A stretch of DNA of 64,000 nucleotides from Thereva unica (Eukaryota; Arthropoda; Insecta; Diptera; Therevidae), in NCBI GenBank assembly GCA_949987705.1, contig OX465281.1, positions 193,489,112 to 193,553,111 of the forward strand, written 5' to 3'. The position numbers and the translations under genes were made by a program. Shown in pieces: positions 41,692 through 54,190 of the stretch. Below the pieces are notes generated by a model, which was given only the letters and a program-made list of their open reading frames with translations, was not told the DNA's origin and ran no database searches. Positions within the stretch are counted from its first letter, which is position 1, and every line of letters begins with the position of its first letter.

Positions 41692-41964
41692 TTACGTCGA
41701 CTTCCTAGGTTTTGCTTGTGTACCCTCACGGAATCCGTTACGGAATCGCCTACGTACAATCTTAAGATAACGCATACGGCCGGTACCAGTGGTCTTCCTC
41801 CTTTTAGCCTTAACGGACCAATTGTATGATCTCAATTTAGCAGCTGGATATCCACATTGGGCGCAAGTAGATTTCTGAATATGATAGGATGAACGCCCGC
41901 AACGACGGCACAAAGTGTGCGTCTTGTTATGACGTTTACCAAAACTTGAAGTACCTTTCGTCAT
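41692..41964 (-). CDS. RpL37: 60S ribosomal protein L37 (eL37)
   Basis: A 90-codon open frame starting [20 protein letters not shown]. eL37 is a zinc-ribbon protein of the large ribosomal subunit; its four cysteines are at 19, 22, 34 and 37 (CRRC and CAQC). Conserved blocks [33 protein letters not shown] and [11 protein letters not shown] match the eukaryotic family over its full length. The C-terminus (TQAKPRKST) is more divergent. Start chosen at the family start; the frame extends 12 codons upstream in 5' UTR. A pyrimidine-rich CTCTTCTGTTG lies about 20-30 nt upstream. The coding part has no intron. No poly(A) tail or duplication is visible to mark it as a processed copy, so a real gene is favoured. 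Confidence 0.9.
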   Translation of the reverse strand: MTKGTSSFGKRHNKTHTLCRRCGRSSYHIQKSTCAQCGYPAAKLRSYNWSVKAKRRKTTGTGRMRYLKIVRRRFRNGFREGTQAKPRKST

Positions 41965-42002
41965 TTTCGACGACGGATTACAACAGAAGAGATTTCCCAC
42001 TA

Positions 42003-42010
42003 AACTTACC
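42003..42010 (-). promoter_or_regulatory. Possible 5' UTR splice donor upstream of RpL37
   Basis: Minus-strand ATATGG/GTAAGTTTAG lies about 40 bp upstream of the RpL37 ATG. Ribosomal protein genes often have an intron in or near the 5' UTR, but the acceptor is not obvious, and the TOP-like CTCTTCTG near 41985 could instead mark transcription start. Confidence 0.3.
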
Positions 42011-44569
42011 CATATCTGTCATTCTTACTTTAATCCAGTAAACAAGGAATATATGAAAAAAAAACGGGTTTTCACCAACACATCGTTTTCAAATTTGATA
42101 AGACTCTCATATCCTTCCTTCATATTTCTCTTCTGAAATAAATGCGAATCATAAATACATGAGAAGCAGTTCATCCATAAAATCTACTCTAATGTAAAAA
42201 GCAATTAGAACCGACAAGAAATTAACGGATCTACTAAAAACCATAACAAGGAACTGCCATTCACAGTCTTAAACTTTTAATTAATGGCAAACATATGCGT
42301 GAACCCATGCTCCTCCATCAACATACCTGATCCTTTCTTAAAGCCAAGAAAAAAAATTAATAAGAAGGCAATAAAAATATTAACCTTAACCATTTAATTA
42401 TTTTGTATAACACACACGAAGGTGTGTACCCTTGCTTAAATAATACGAAACGACCCTACCTTCAGAAAAAAAAAATTTGAAACGACTTCGACGATCGTAT
42501 ATCAGTTATGAGTGTTCCAAGCATCTCGTCTGAAAGGCTGTTGCCTAACTGAATAATTACCTAAACTCCTGATAATGACGGTTGGAAAAATTAACAATTA
42601 AATTATGAAGCCGCCCTTATCCCTTACCCCATAATATTCTGGTAATAATTCGACCTGAATTCGTTGTGTCGTGAAGCCAAAATTTACCTCATCTATTTAG
42701 TTAAGCAACGCATGGAAGTAAAAAGCTAAGATGGCAATGTTAATATAACCTTTTATTGGTACCAAGGCGATTAATTTAAAGGTAGTCAAGTTTCAGTCAC
42801 CTATATGAAAAGGTACAAGGTCGTATACATCGGCTCAGGTGTATGTTTGGGGGTCAGAATGAGTAACCCGCCATTGCCGTCATCATACATTAAAGGCACC
42901 CAGCCAGGTACGAAACAAAATGAGTTTCTGAAGCCGCCTAGCAACCCCAGAACACTCATGAAATATGAAATTATCCGGTAACCGAGCGAAACCAAGTGGC
43001 ATAACGACGCAAAGCCCTCAAAAAAAAAGTTTGAATTTGTCAAACAGGACTATAGAGCATCCAGGGCTTCCGTCTCCCGTGTATAGTGTACATTTTGTAT
43101 AAGGTACAGTGCAGCAACATTCGCCCTTATGAGAGAGAGCCTGATGTCTGCTTTTGTATACACCTGTATTCACCCTTCAAGCTCGGCCGAATTTATATAC
43201 ACTTAGACCCTGTGCCCTTCTCGAAAATTGCCAAATATACCGGTGGCCCTTCGAGGTCCACTCCATGTTCGGTCACCCCCCTCCGGACTTGTGTAGGTGA
43301 GGCTCCTTCCAGAATTTTAACAGCCAGGTCTTTTCAATTTCGTTCTCTTTGAGTTTTCAGATGATTTAACCGCCTGAATCGAACCTCTCTTATCAAAATA
43401 TATTAAAATATAAGAAACTAATCATCTGCGAGTAATTTAATGTTCATCACGCTCCAGTGGAGGTACAATGGCTAAAATGCAGGAGACGTAGGATTTGTTG
43501 ATAATTCAAGCCAGTCATAATATCGGGGCGGGAATGCCATTTCCTTTACTTATCGCGACTGGCAGAATATGCAAACTGGGTTTTAAAGGGTCTATTGTGA
43601 AAGTGAGGCATTGTGTGCACATCACACCCGCTAGCTGCGGTCAGGAATGGAGAATAAAGAAGCGTAGTTAAAATGCTGCACTTAAGCTGAAATATGCACA
43701 TCGCACTTGGCTTTGACTTTGACCGAACAAGGAACTTTCAGTTCAACTTTAAGTGTTCAAGTACTACAGCTGAGGCGTTTTGCACACACATAAGGACGAC
43801 GTTGCTAAAAATTAATAGACATCTATAGTTACTAGAAATTCTGTCACTTGAGGAGAAAAGCAATAAAAATCTAAAATGCCCAGAACAGAAGCAAATTTGA
43901 CCATAAAAGCAACAATAAACAAAAACAATAAAACGGTGAAATTTATCTTCAAAATAGTACGTACAGTATGCTAGCATGGGGTACTTGAGCTTCGCTTTGC
44001 TATAAGCTACACGTTTATGGCATACGCTGTACTGATAAGAATAGCATTCGAGCAATTAATTGTCTTTAACATTTTATTCTATTTATATTAAATTGCTTCC
44101 ATCTGTCGGATTGTGATTAAATACAGTTTAAATTCAACTTCATTTTGTATTTTGAATGAAGCCACATAACTAATTGTATTCTACATACATATTTGTCATA
44201 TCCTGTCATTTGAAATGCATTGCATTGTCACTATACATATGTATGTGCAAAACTTGAAGTTGTAGAAGTGAGTAAAATGAAGTTGCAACATTTGTTTACA
44301 TACTACACGAAACATACAGGTGAAACTGATATGTATAAAGCGTATAAAAGTTTAAAGCCATTGATATCAGGTAAGTTAAAAGAAAAATTAAAATTCTTTG
44401 ATTATTCTTCTACACATCATGGTATATTTCTGTTTTCGATATAAACGATATTTTTGGGCTGCAACTCAAAACTGTATGCCATAATTTCGTTATCATCGGG
44501 TTCTTGTCACGAACGCGTATTTACAGACGTCAAAAACAACTCTTAACTCAACAACTCTCAACTCTGCTA
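42011..44569. other. No gene recognised
   Basis: About 2.5 kb upstream of RpL37 with no supported gene. Short frames at 43086-43352, 43738-44055 and 44220-44444 lack family motifs. AT-rich. Confidence 0.45.
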
Positions 44570-44860
44570 AAAAACATTCAAATTACATGTAACCTACGCA
44601 AGCAAAAGGAAACATATCTAAACGATCACAAGAGATTAAAAAGACTTCTTTTAAGGACATCTTTACTAATAATCACGCTAAACATATTAATATTGTAGTT
44701 CAATGAACATGCGATTAATAGGTTCAAATCTGCCGTAATTAATGTTAGAAGAGTTGATTTGTAAAAGAGGTGGTCCTCTCAGATTATAACGACTCTCTCT
44801 AAACGACGCACGGCGACTTAGAAAGCCAAATTCAACCTTCCATTTTTTGGACCACCTTTT
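44570..44860 (-). mobile_element. LINE D, 3' fragment
   Basis: Nearly parallel to 24700-24950: shared blocks AGAGGTGGNCCTCTCAGATT, ATAACGACTCTCTCTAAACG and TTCAAATCTGCCGTAATT. It encodes the RESRYNLRGPP…RFEPINR end of the LINE D protein on the minus strand, decayed. Confidence 0.7.
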
Positions 44861-44999
44861 TATAAAACAACAAATTGTAAGAAAAAATCACACCAAATTC
44901 TTACACCTGGTTCTTCAAACTAATGCAATTCTTATACCGAACAACAAACATTTTGTGATATTAAATAATATGTAAATATTAAGCAACGGACTACTTCAA

Positions 45000-45655
45000 A
45001 AACAATAATAGTTTTAGGACTAGTGAGAAGTTAGCTAGTACCAGAACTGATGCCAAAGTAATCCTGAGAGGAGCTATTTTCCACAATACTCCACACTATA
45101 GTTTAGACAATTTGTTTTTCCTGAACGTAAGCACACAAACCTTTCTTCCGTGGTTCGCTCTCGCTTGAGCGCGTGGCCGAATTCAAGAGATATTAGCGAA
45201 ACTAATCAATATAAAAGACTTGTTGGACTTGGCCGACTATGTACTGGAAATTCCGAGATGAACTTTAATTTAAACTAGTTGGGATGTGGGTTTGACCCCT
45301 TCGGTCCACACGATTAACTTCCCAGTATGATGAACGAAGATGGAATAAACTGACTTCTTACAAAATAGTTATACGTTTAGCACTAGTGGAAGATTGACAA
45401 GTATCAGAACTATTGACAAAGCCATCCCCGAGAGAAGCTAGTTCAAATAACTATAATAGTAGTAAATCCACAAGCTTTTTCTAGAGAATTTGTTTTTCCT
45501 GAACGTTAGCAAACAAACATGTCCTCCGCATTTCGTTCGCTGCACTAAAGCGAGTGTTCAAATTGGACTGAAGCGCCACTGACAAACTGAGAAGCGAATG
45601 ACTTCATTTGGAAATTCCAAAGCTTTCCGGAGATATTAACAAAACTGTAACTGTA
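45000..45655. repeat. Imperfect direct duplication, about 370-bp period
   Basis: Blocks near 45010-45215 recur near 45370-45655: TTTAG(G/C)ACTAGTG, AGTA(C/T)CAGAACT, AATTTGTTTTTCCTGAACGT, AGCACACAAAC/AGCAAACAAAC and GAGATATTA(G/A)C(G/A)AAACT. Non-coding; resembles a decayed transposon subrepeat. Confidence 0.55.
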
Positions 45656-45789
45656 TGGGCTAGAATTAAGCCTATTAGTAAAACTCAGTGGATGGTTACA
45701 ACGTGTAATTTCAGAAAAACAAATTTTACTTCACTTTAATATTTATTTTATTAAATACAAATTTTCCAACGTCTTAAATAATAAAATTC

Positions 45790-45985
45790 TTTAACAAAAC
45801 TTAAAATCTAAATTCACTTTTTCTTTAATACGAAATAATTTCTGCTTGATATTTTCCAATTCGATCTTAACGATATTTTCCAATTCGATCTTGACGAGTT
45901 CCAATTCTGCTTGTGATCTAATTTGATTGTTTTCTCCTTGTAAATAAGTCTCCGATATGGCTGCCGCTTGCTTGGGAAGTCAACT
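45790..45985 (-). pseudogene. Coiled-coil C-terminus of a transposon accessory protein
   Basis: The minus-strand frame reads SETYLQGENNQIRSQAELEL then VKIELENIVKIELENIKQKL and ends LDFKF-stop. The heptad-like charged helix with an internal duplicated segment (ENIVKIEL) resembles the tails of Myb/SANT-like Harbinger partners, such as that at 18700-18870. The family call is weak. Confidence 0.4.
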
Positions 45986-45999
45986 AAAATTCAAAATAA

Positions 46000-46627
46000 C
46001 AAATTCAAATTTCTATTAATTTGAAAGGAAATCACGGTATCCCGAGTCATGAACCTTCGGGATATGTAGGATGATAAAGGCGTCAAAGACCGACCTTTGG
46101 TATGGGATAGGGAATGTAGAAATATTATTAGATAAATCCTGAGTCATAAAACCTACAGGATTTTCGAAAGGCGTCATAAACCGACCTTTTTTAGATGGAG
46201 ATCACTAGCCTCAGCTTGGTTCTTCTAGCTCATAGCACGTAGAAGATCAAATTGTGATCTGAGTTTGTGCCCAAAGTGCTCCGATATTTATTTGCAATTT
46301 CACAATAGATCAGTCGAACTTGGTGGGGAGTTTCGCATTCCCACTCTCCATTGTGAATAAAGTTTATTTGTGTATTCGTGTCGCTGACATCGGCTGTCAG
46401 AATGTCAGCCGGGTAAGTGTTTATTTTATGTCTTTGATTATAAATTAATTTATTGTATATATTTTATATATTTTTTTTTTAGATGCTTGGGACATTGGGG
46501 GCCGTGTTCGAGGCAAACTTTTAGAGTTTTTTAGTGTTGTCAGGTATGTATTGTTTTTTTTATAAAATTAATTCTTTTTTATGAAGTTTGTTTACTTTTA
46601 GGATCCTGAACAGTAACTGTTAAGTAC
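46000..46627. other. Unassigned; LTR-like signals
   Basis: Contains two related GGCGTCA(A/T)A(G/A)ACCGACCTTT blocks (46080 and 46163), an AATAAAGTTT polyadenylation-like motif (46356), then CAGCCGG/GTAAGTG (donor-like, 46411) and a poly-T tract ending TAG (46482). It could be an LTR/leader region or host UTR; no pair of repeats confirms an LTR. Confidence 0.35.
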
Positions 46628-46639
46628 TTGTCAGGCTTG

Positions 46640-49486
46640 ACCAAAAGGAACAAATATTGCGGTAACTACTGGAAATTCCGGGATGAACCGCAATTTTCTG
46701 AAACTGTATCACTCGTAGAAAACAATTATAGCTGTCTATTTCCCGCCAGGCATGTGGAAAATTTCCATGAGCTGGAACAAGCGGTAGAAAGCACTTCACG
46801 GAGATATACTAATATGTATCTTAGTTGGTGGTGATTTTAATGTGAACCTTTTAAGGTCGTGTTGCCAGCAGCAGCAATTTCTTTATTCTATTCACCGTCT
46901 CGGATTAATTACAATCAATGCCCTGCCAACCTACTTTAAAACTACACATCCATCACAACTTGATTTACTACTCACCAGTGACACTCGCCTAATTGTCTTC
47001 CAGAACCAAATTACTGCTCCAAATTTCCTAGACCATGACATATTATACGTCTGTTGTAATCTTCCAGTTATATCTCAACCTGCTAAAACAATTACTTATC
47101 GTGGCTTTACTAACACCGATCGTCGTAGCTTAGTTGAATGTTGTGAGCGTTTACCATGGGAAAACATGTTCACGTTAACTGATGTTGATGATAAAACCAA
47201 GTTTTTAGAGGAGCTTATTCAGCCCTTGTTTGATGAGTTTGTTCCTACTCGAACAAAAACCATTACAGAAAAATCTAAGCCTTGGTTCAATTCTGAAATT
47301 AACTCCTTGATTATTGAACGGGAATATCTTTATCGACGATTTGTAAAAATAAAAACTGAAAGCGCTAAAAACTCCTATAAACGCCTTCGCAATATCACAA
47401 CGGCTAAAATTAAAGAAGCCAAGAGAAACTTTTACGCACACCGACTCAATCCATCTATGCCACCGAACAAACTATGGAAGAACTTAAGTAAACTAGGGGT
47501 TAAATCAAGAAATGAGCCTTTTTCTTGTGACTTTGATGCCGAAAGTCTAAACTCGCACTTTACTTCAAGTAATTCTACCCGTACTACTCATATTCCTCTG
47601 TCGCCACCTAGTGGATTTAGTTTCCGTTGCGTAAATCACTCTGAAGTTCTATGTGCCTTTAATCACATTCAATCTAATGCTATAGGTAGTGACAACATAT
47701 CGCCAAAATTTCTTAAATTATTGTCACCTTGCCTTTTACCTGTTATTACTCATTTGATGAATTCATGCCTCACTAGCTCCAAATTTCCCATTTCTTGGAA
47801 ATATGCCCTTGTACTGCCTGTTCCTAAATGTTCTTCCCCTATGCGCCCTGCTGACTTCCGTCCTATTAGTATGTTGCCGTTTTTAGCAAAAGTTCTTGAG
47901 AAACTGATTGCATTGCAAATTATTGAGCACTGTGAACGTTTTCAGCTTATTAATCCCTGCCAATCGGGATTTCGAAAATCCCATAGCTGTGATACTGCAC
48001 TTCTTAAAACAGGAATTATCTAAATGGGAACCAAGTCTGCTATCTTACACTGCTTGACTTTTCCAAGGCTTTTGATAATGTTGACCACTCTCTACTCCTT
48101 GGAAAACTCCATACACAGTTTAGTTTCTCCTCATCTGCTCTCAAGCTTATGCATAGCTTCTTGAGTGACCGTTCGCAACAGGTAATGTTGCATAATCGTG
48201 CTTCAACCTCAACAACCCTTTACTGTGGTGTTCCGCAAGGTTCAATTCTCGGTCCTCTTTTATTCAGTATTTCCATTAATGACCTTCCTGCAGTAGTAAA
48301 CAACTCCAAAATCCACATGTACGCCGATGATGTACAGCTGTATCTCTCTATGCCTAGGGATCAATTGTTGTCAGGAGTGCGGAAACTTTCTGAGGACTTA
48401 CAAAATGTTTTTCACTGGGCTTCGATCAATCGCCTAACACTTAATCCAGACAAGTCACAATATCTAGTTTTCGCTCACTCTGTAAACTCCAGTGTTGTTT
48501 TTCCCAAAATAATATTAAATGGCAATCCTATTCAACGTGTCGTTCGTGCTAAAAATCTTGGAGTAATCCTGAGCCACGATATGAATTGCTGTGACCACAT
48601 TCGTTATATAGTGAATAAAACTTATTGTCTTTTCAGGAAACTCCGTCTGTATGGAAACTTGATGACTTGTGCCCTTCGTTTGCGCTTGGTAAAAGCGCTA
48701 CTCTTGCCTCATCTAATGCATGGCTACTTAGTCTTTCCCTCGTTGGATGCTTCTTGTGCTCGGATAATTGAAGTGGCATACAATGATTGCATACGCTTTA
48801 TTTATAATCTACGTCGGTATGACCACATTACGCCTCTCGTGAACAATGTCTTGGGGTGTTCTTTAAAAACGTATAAAGACTTGAGGTTGCTGAGATTCTT
48901 TCATGACATACTTAGAAGGCGAAAACCTTCCTCCCTCTCTGAATTCATCCAGCTCTCGCAATCCCGTAGAAATAACAATGTAATTATTCCACGGTTTCGT
49001 TCTTTGTTAGGCCAACGTTCATACTTTGTTTATGCAGCTCTGCTTTGGAATTCTCTCCCATATAGTCTGCAATTTATCGAATCAAGCAGTGTTTTCAAAA
49101 GGCGTCTCTCTGAATACCTCACGGGCAGTACCTCTTAGATTGTGGATACCACCTCAATTTGCTTGCACTCATATAATAACTCTCTTAATTGTCATTCTCC
49201 TCTCAAAATTCAAAATTCAAACTTAATTTTTTTTTTCGTTTCCCCCTCCCCCTTTTTTTGTTATTTATTTATTTTTCTCTTCTTCTTATTTAGTATCTTA
49301 TTTTATAATTCATTCACGTTATAAGACATTTTTTTGTTTATTTATTTTTTTTTTCTTTTTTCTCACTCTAATTTTACTTCTTTAAGTATATTTTGTTTGT
49401 TATACCACCTTTTTATTGTACTAATTTAAGATTTATTCTTGTGTACAATGATTGGCCAATAAATAATAATAATAATAATAATAAAA
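46640..49486 (+). mobile_element. LINE E (I/CR1-like) with (AAT)n tail
   Basis: 5'-truncated element beginning within the endonuclease (FHELEQAVES then ICILVGGDFNVNLL near 46815) and ending in a TAA/AAT repeat at 49459-49486. A TAA-type tail is characteristic of I-type LINEs. RNase H is not seen. No target duplication recognised. Confidence 0.8.
46815..49138 (+). pseudogene. LINE E endonuclease-reverse transcriptase
   Basis: GGDFNVNLL, QLDLLLTSD, FLDHDILYV (APE end), KPWFNSEINSLIIEREYLYR linker. RT: ADFRPISMLPFLAKVLEKLI, QSGFRKSHSCDTALL, then DFSKAFDNVDHSLLLGKL after a frameshift near 48020, GVPQGSILGPLLFSISINDL, MYADDVQLY (YADD 48320-48331) and KNLGVILSHDMN. The frame reopens 48149-49138 and ends GSTS. 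One frameshift at 48010-48050 appears to be the main damage. Confidence 0.85.
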
Positions 49487-49679
49487 TTCCCCGTCAAAAA
49501 CTGCTAATCCAAGGTTTGAAAAATTCGCGCTGTTTGTAAAGGGTAACGAATTTTTTGCACGATTTTGAAAGGTTGTTGGATTTTGACAAGTGATGTTTTG
49601 TTCATTCCATCGAGTTTATTAGATATTAGCAAAACCTGGTCTTTCTGACCATTAGCGGAAGTTTTTCTATTTTAACAAA

Positions 49680-50095
49680 AAAGGCCCGACCGAATATTAT
49701 GAAATTTTTTTCAGAGCATTTTTTCGTTAATATTCTTTTTTCGGCGCCTCAATGAAGTCGATATAGTTTTTAGTTTGCGCGGTATCGTGCAGGTACAAAA
49801 ATCATAAACGTCGTTTAAACAAAAAAACGGTTCGATCGAATTTTATGAAAGTCTTTTCAGATCATATTTTGGTTAATACTCTTCGAACGGCACGTCAACT
49901 AAGTCAATATCTTTCGTGGTTCAGGCGATATCGTGCAGGTACAAAAATCACTTACGTCGCTTAAACAAAAAAAAAACGGTTCGACCGAATTTTATGAAAA
50001 TCTTTTCAGATCATATTTCGGTTAATACGTCTCGAACGACACCTCAACGAAGTCGATATCTTTTTTGGTTCGCGCGATATCGTGCAGGAAAAATG
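49680..50095. repeat. Three tandem units, about 140-150 bp
   Basis: Each unit contains CGACCGAATTTTATGAAA(A/G) or a close variant, TTTTCAGA(T/G)CATATTT, GGTTAATA, CG(A/C)CACCTCAA, AAGTCGATAT and GCGATATCGTGCAGGTACAA. Units begin near 49687, 49834 and 49979. Confidence 0.7.
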
Positions 50096-50206
50096 ACCCA
50101 TCCGTACGCACACACACACATACTTCCTCCCAATTTTTTGCTTAAAATGCCCCTGGGACCTTGAAAGATGAAAATACATCGTAATTTTCGATTTCGATTT
50201 CGGACA

Positions 50207-50236
50207 GATTACAATAACTTCCTATACTGGGAAGTT
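50207..50236. repeat. Terminal hairpin-like motif
   Basis: AACTTCCTATACTGGGAAGTT can fold into a short hairpin and is followed by AAAA. It ends the tandem-repeat element directly before the Helitron copy, so it may mark that element's 3' terminus. Confidence 0.45.
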
Positions 50237-51968
50237 AAAAAATAATGTTGAACGTAAACTTTCTATTTCTCCAGCCAGTATATATAATATATGGGCGCTA
50301 GCGAAAAGTTCCAGTGTTAATAAAATAAGAATATAGGTAAAGTCTCACGTTTTTTACATTTCGAAAGGTAGGCTGTTTGACTAATATGAGATCAGAACAG
50401 TGGCAGAAATTGCTGCAACTTTACTCTACAACTAAAAACAGCTAATTCTATGTTTAAAATACCGATCGAAGAAGATCATATGGAAAATCTTGCTTGGAAC
50501 AAATCTAAAAATCGGCATGGAGCAAATTGAAAGTTTTACAAGACTGCATGATAGTTGTGTGGGAAGGGGATGAATGTACCTTGGCAAATAAAATATATAT
50601 TAACAGAAAAGCGGCGAGATTTAAAATGTATAAACCAATTATTTTGGGGAGTATTAGTTTTATTGGCATAGATTTCGGACATGTTTCTAGTTGTCCCGAC
50701 AAATATGCAGGCCGATGATATTGATGCACGTCTGAAGTGATCAACATAGGATATAGAAAATGTTCTGACATTAATGAGAATCATGACAGTAGGCTGCTGG
50801 CTGTTCGTACTAGACGCGAAAATTTAGAACGATTTGGAAAATATCAACTCAACTAAGGGCCTGTGCGAATACTGGCTAAATGACTAAATCTTTCCACGAA
50901 ATACTAAATCGTTCCACAAAATTTCCAATGTTCAATTTAGTTCGGTAGAGGTGTGCGAATTCTCAAGTGACTAAATTTTATTTTGACAGAATAACATTTG
51001 AGTATCGTTTCTTAGTTTTAATTTAATTTATATATCGACTAGCTCCAATAGATATTAGACAACATAAATGAAAATAATAAGAAATTAATCATCAATCTAT
51101 CGCAATGATATAGTATGAATCTACCTTTACAGATCTGAATTGCCTAAATTTGATATTTATGGTATCTCCTCGTCGAAAATTTTGTATTTAATGTATGTAG
51201 TGTAAAAATCTAAAAATAAAGAAATTACGAACATTCGGAGCTTTTATTTTGTATTTACTTATGTAAGGGGTATAGAATATTCTGCATATAAACATAAAAT
51301 ATCATTAAAAAAATTTAGTCAGTAACTGTCAACTTTAGCCACCTCATGAAAAGACTAAATCGCACTGCAATACCGACCTTTCCAATAATTTAGTTTAGCC
51401 GCAATTTAGCCAGTATACGCACAGGCCCTAGATCGACTCAACTCAGTAATGCCACAAACGTTTTAATACTTACAAGTGAAACATCGAACATTTTTTATAA
51501 ACAAGCGTTACAGTGAATTGTTAACCAGTACCGTACGGGCGGTATGACCAGAAACGACGAAGCACGAAAACGGGAGCAGCAATTGCCCTTTTCAGAATCA
51601 AATCAGTAGTGTCGTCTTATAATGTTGGCATTCTTCGTCTTAACCCATGCTCGTCATGGGCAAATTTAGGGTGCGAATTATCTAGGAACGTCAAAATCTA
51701 CGCACACAAGACATATTTTGAATATGATTGGCTAGGTATCCGTTGTGCACGTAGTACAAAAATTTTCCGATAGATGATTAGCCTCGAATTTTAAAAAAAA
51801 AGTTGTAGGTAGCACAATTTTTATAGTCAACTCTAAATTTTGTTATGTCCCCAAAATCATGTTTTGCAGATTTGTTCTTTGTTTCATTATACCCTTTTCT
51901 TATCCCGGACTATGCACACATAATTTTGTTTATTAAAAGGCGTTGCAACGCACGCGGGTTTTTGGTAG
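50237..51968 (+). mobile_element. Helitron copy 2 (5'-truncated)
   Basis: Parallels 13245-14399: shared CCAGTATATATAATATATGG, CTAGCGAAAAGTT, GAAGATCATATGGAAAAT and ATTATTTTGGGGAGTA. The 3' end has the stem GCGTTGCAACGC and GCGGGTTTTTGGTAG at 51968, with CTAG mutated to GTAG. It is interrupted by a MITE at 50857-51428. It carries the same unrecognised decayed frame (CMIVVWEGDECTLANKIYIN near 50545). Confidence 0.75.
50857..51428. mobile_element. Harbinger-type MITE in Helitron copy 2
   Basis: 572 bp, ends GGGCCTGTGCGAATACTGGC and the complement of GGGCCTGTGCGTATACTGGC, with TAA (50854-50856) on the left and TAG (51429-51431) on the right. The first Helitron copy shows the empty site, CAACTAAATCGACTC near 13875-13890, proving insertion with a TAA duplication. 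Non-coding. Confidence 0.85.
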
Positions 51969-54111
51969 TTGTAAATAATTTTATTAACTGTATTAGTTGC
52001 TCGACACTACCACGGAACTTACTGCGTTGCAGATTTGCTCCTGGTGACTTTGTATTTGCTCAACCCAAAAATGGGTTTGTGACAAATTTTAAATCTTACC
52101 GCACCGCCATGATACCGGATACTTTCGTTATTAGAATTTCTCGTAGCCTGAAGTTAGTGTTGTTCCCGTGTTATGAAAATTGAATCCGTTCCGAAAGGTT
52201 AATAAATTCCTAATGCGATAATCCCTCGGTGTTGCCGCTGGCAAACAAATGAAAATTTCCAAGTACTTAAAACTTTGTTATGTGCAGTGCATAACGCTCC
52301 ACTCTTAATTTATGATCAGAACCGTAGAATTATAGCGCGCTTTTACTACTCCAACTCCACCGGGTCGTTATCCCGGCCGGGGTGATTCCAGGACCATATG
52401 CCAAGATAGGGCTAATAACTGAACTCTTTAATACCCAACCATAGGGGTGTATAGCTGCATGGCGCTACATGGCATCCTAGGAGCTGCTATCTCAAAACCC
52501 GACAAGCACTGCTTATGAGCCCTATAAGAGCCGGGGGATGCAAAAAAAGCCAGGAAGAATGAAAATTATTCATTAGCGCGTAATTTATGACTGTTGTCGT
52601 AGAATTTGCTGTTTGCTCTCCTGATTTTATACGACAAGAAACAACGAGGGACCCTGAACAGAATCTTATTATCTCTCCATGAATGGGGTGATATTTTTTA
52701 GTGAGGGGTGGGTGCTGTGTATACCTGTCCCAAAGACGCAAGCAGTTTCCACCGATCCTTGAAGATTAGAGATGATAATGGCGCAAAATTAATTATTTAA
52801 AGGTTGGAGATAAGTAAATCATTATTTATCGAGATGGCATTCCTTCTGGCTGAAGTACCCATTGTATGGCGGTTTAAGGGAAGCGATATGTGGTTGCGGT
52901 GCTTGCTTAAAAGTTGTTAACTAAGGTGTCATAAATCAAGTAAACGATGTGTTATATGCGAAAGTAACACCTTACCCTAAGTTAAAACATATCTGCAACT
53001 GTTGGCATCGCCGGAAAGTTTGTAGATGCTTTTGTTTTATAACCAGGGGAGGGGTATGGGCAACAGGAAGGGCTGATATGGCTTAGTTAAACTCATTAAT
53101 GTAGTCATTATTTTTGTTTCTGGGTGTAATATTGAATATTTTTCAACTCTTAGTAATAAGATGTTTTATTAGGCTAAAGTTGTCGCAATTAGCTTACACT
53201 TTCATTTTGCATGTATAACTATTATAACATATATTTGAATTTCATAATTTAATTTGTCTAAAAAAATAATAATGTGGAAATTAAAACAAATCTAGGATTC
53301 AGAATCTGCATATGTTTTGGCGTCTCTTTAAACATATCAGCCACTGAGATGTGAATAACTAATGACTGCTCTCTTCTTCAGTTTAATGATAGTTTTAAGT
53401 TTAAAAATCTCTCAGATCAACTAAGATTGAAGCGGTTAGATTCAACTTCCGCCTCTCCTTGCAAATGGTACAAGTATCGTTTAGTAAGTGTTTAGGATTA
53501 GTTCCTTACTGATGCATAGAAGTAGCCAAACATTTGTAAACGATAATAATGCCTTCGTCTTAATGGACTTAGACCGTCATGATTGAAAAAGGGTTCTATG
53601 AAATTAACAGTTGTCCTTGTAGGTATAATGCACCAGTAAAGTATACTTATTTTCGAATGTATGTGTCCCGATATTCCGATCAATAAAATAACATTAAAAT
53701 ATCGTCACTCCACTTAAATAGATTTTATTCATACTGATCTACAATTTGTGTTATCGGTCCGGCAGCAATCAACAGACTGACTCATTATATTAATAAAGTA
53801 AGTATTGAGTTGAAACCTATTGAGTTCGCCACAGTTTGTAGGTAGATCGGGCTAAAACCGTAATGGATTATAGATTGATGACCTACTGATCTTTTGTTTT
53901 TAAGACGTAAGAGCGTTTGCTAGACTTATACCACCAAAGTCTCAAAGAGAAGTCCATATGTTTACATGTCCAGCACCCTTTTGTAAGGGGGATCAGTGGA
54001 AGTAGTTAAAACGGTAGAGTAATACCTAAAACACAAACCCAGGCTGAGGTTTTAGTCAGTGAATCTTCCGCCGAAAACTAGATTCATTGAAGGAAAATTA
54101 GGCAACACCGC
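51969..54111. other. No gene recognised
   Basis: About 2.1 kb without supported genes or repeat families; a 112-codon frame overlapping the Helitron end at 51845-52183 has no motif. Confidence 0.45.
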
Positions 54112-54190
54112 ACAGGTAAAGACTACGGTCCGTGGCTCACCCCAAGGAGGAGTCCTCGCGCCGCTGCTAACTATAATTCTGAATAGGATG
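54112..54190 (+). pseudogene. RT fragment of an R1/LOA-type LINE
   Basis: The frame reads VKTTVRGSPQGGVLAPLL then TIILN. GxPQGGVLxPLLxxLxxN is the RT motif preceding the catalytic box in jockey/LOA/R1-type elements. Fewer than 30 codons survive. Confidence 0.55.

Noticed and set aside
49142..49324. Phe-rich 60-codon frame
   Set aside because: T-rich 3' UTR of LINE E; composition artefact.
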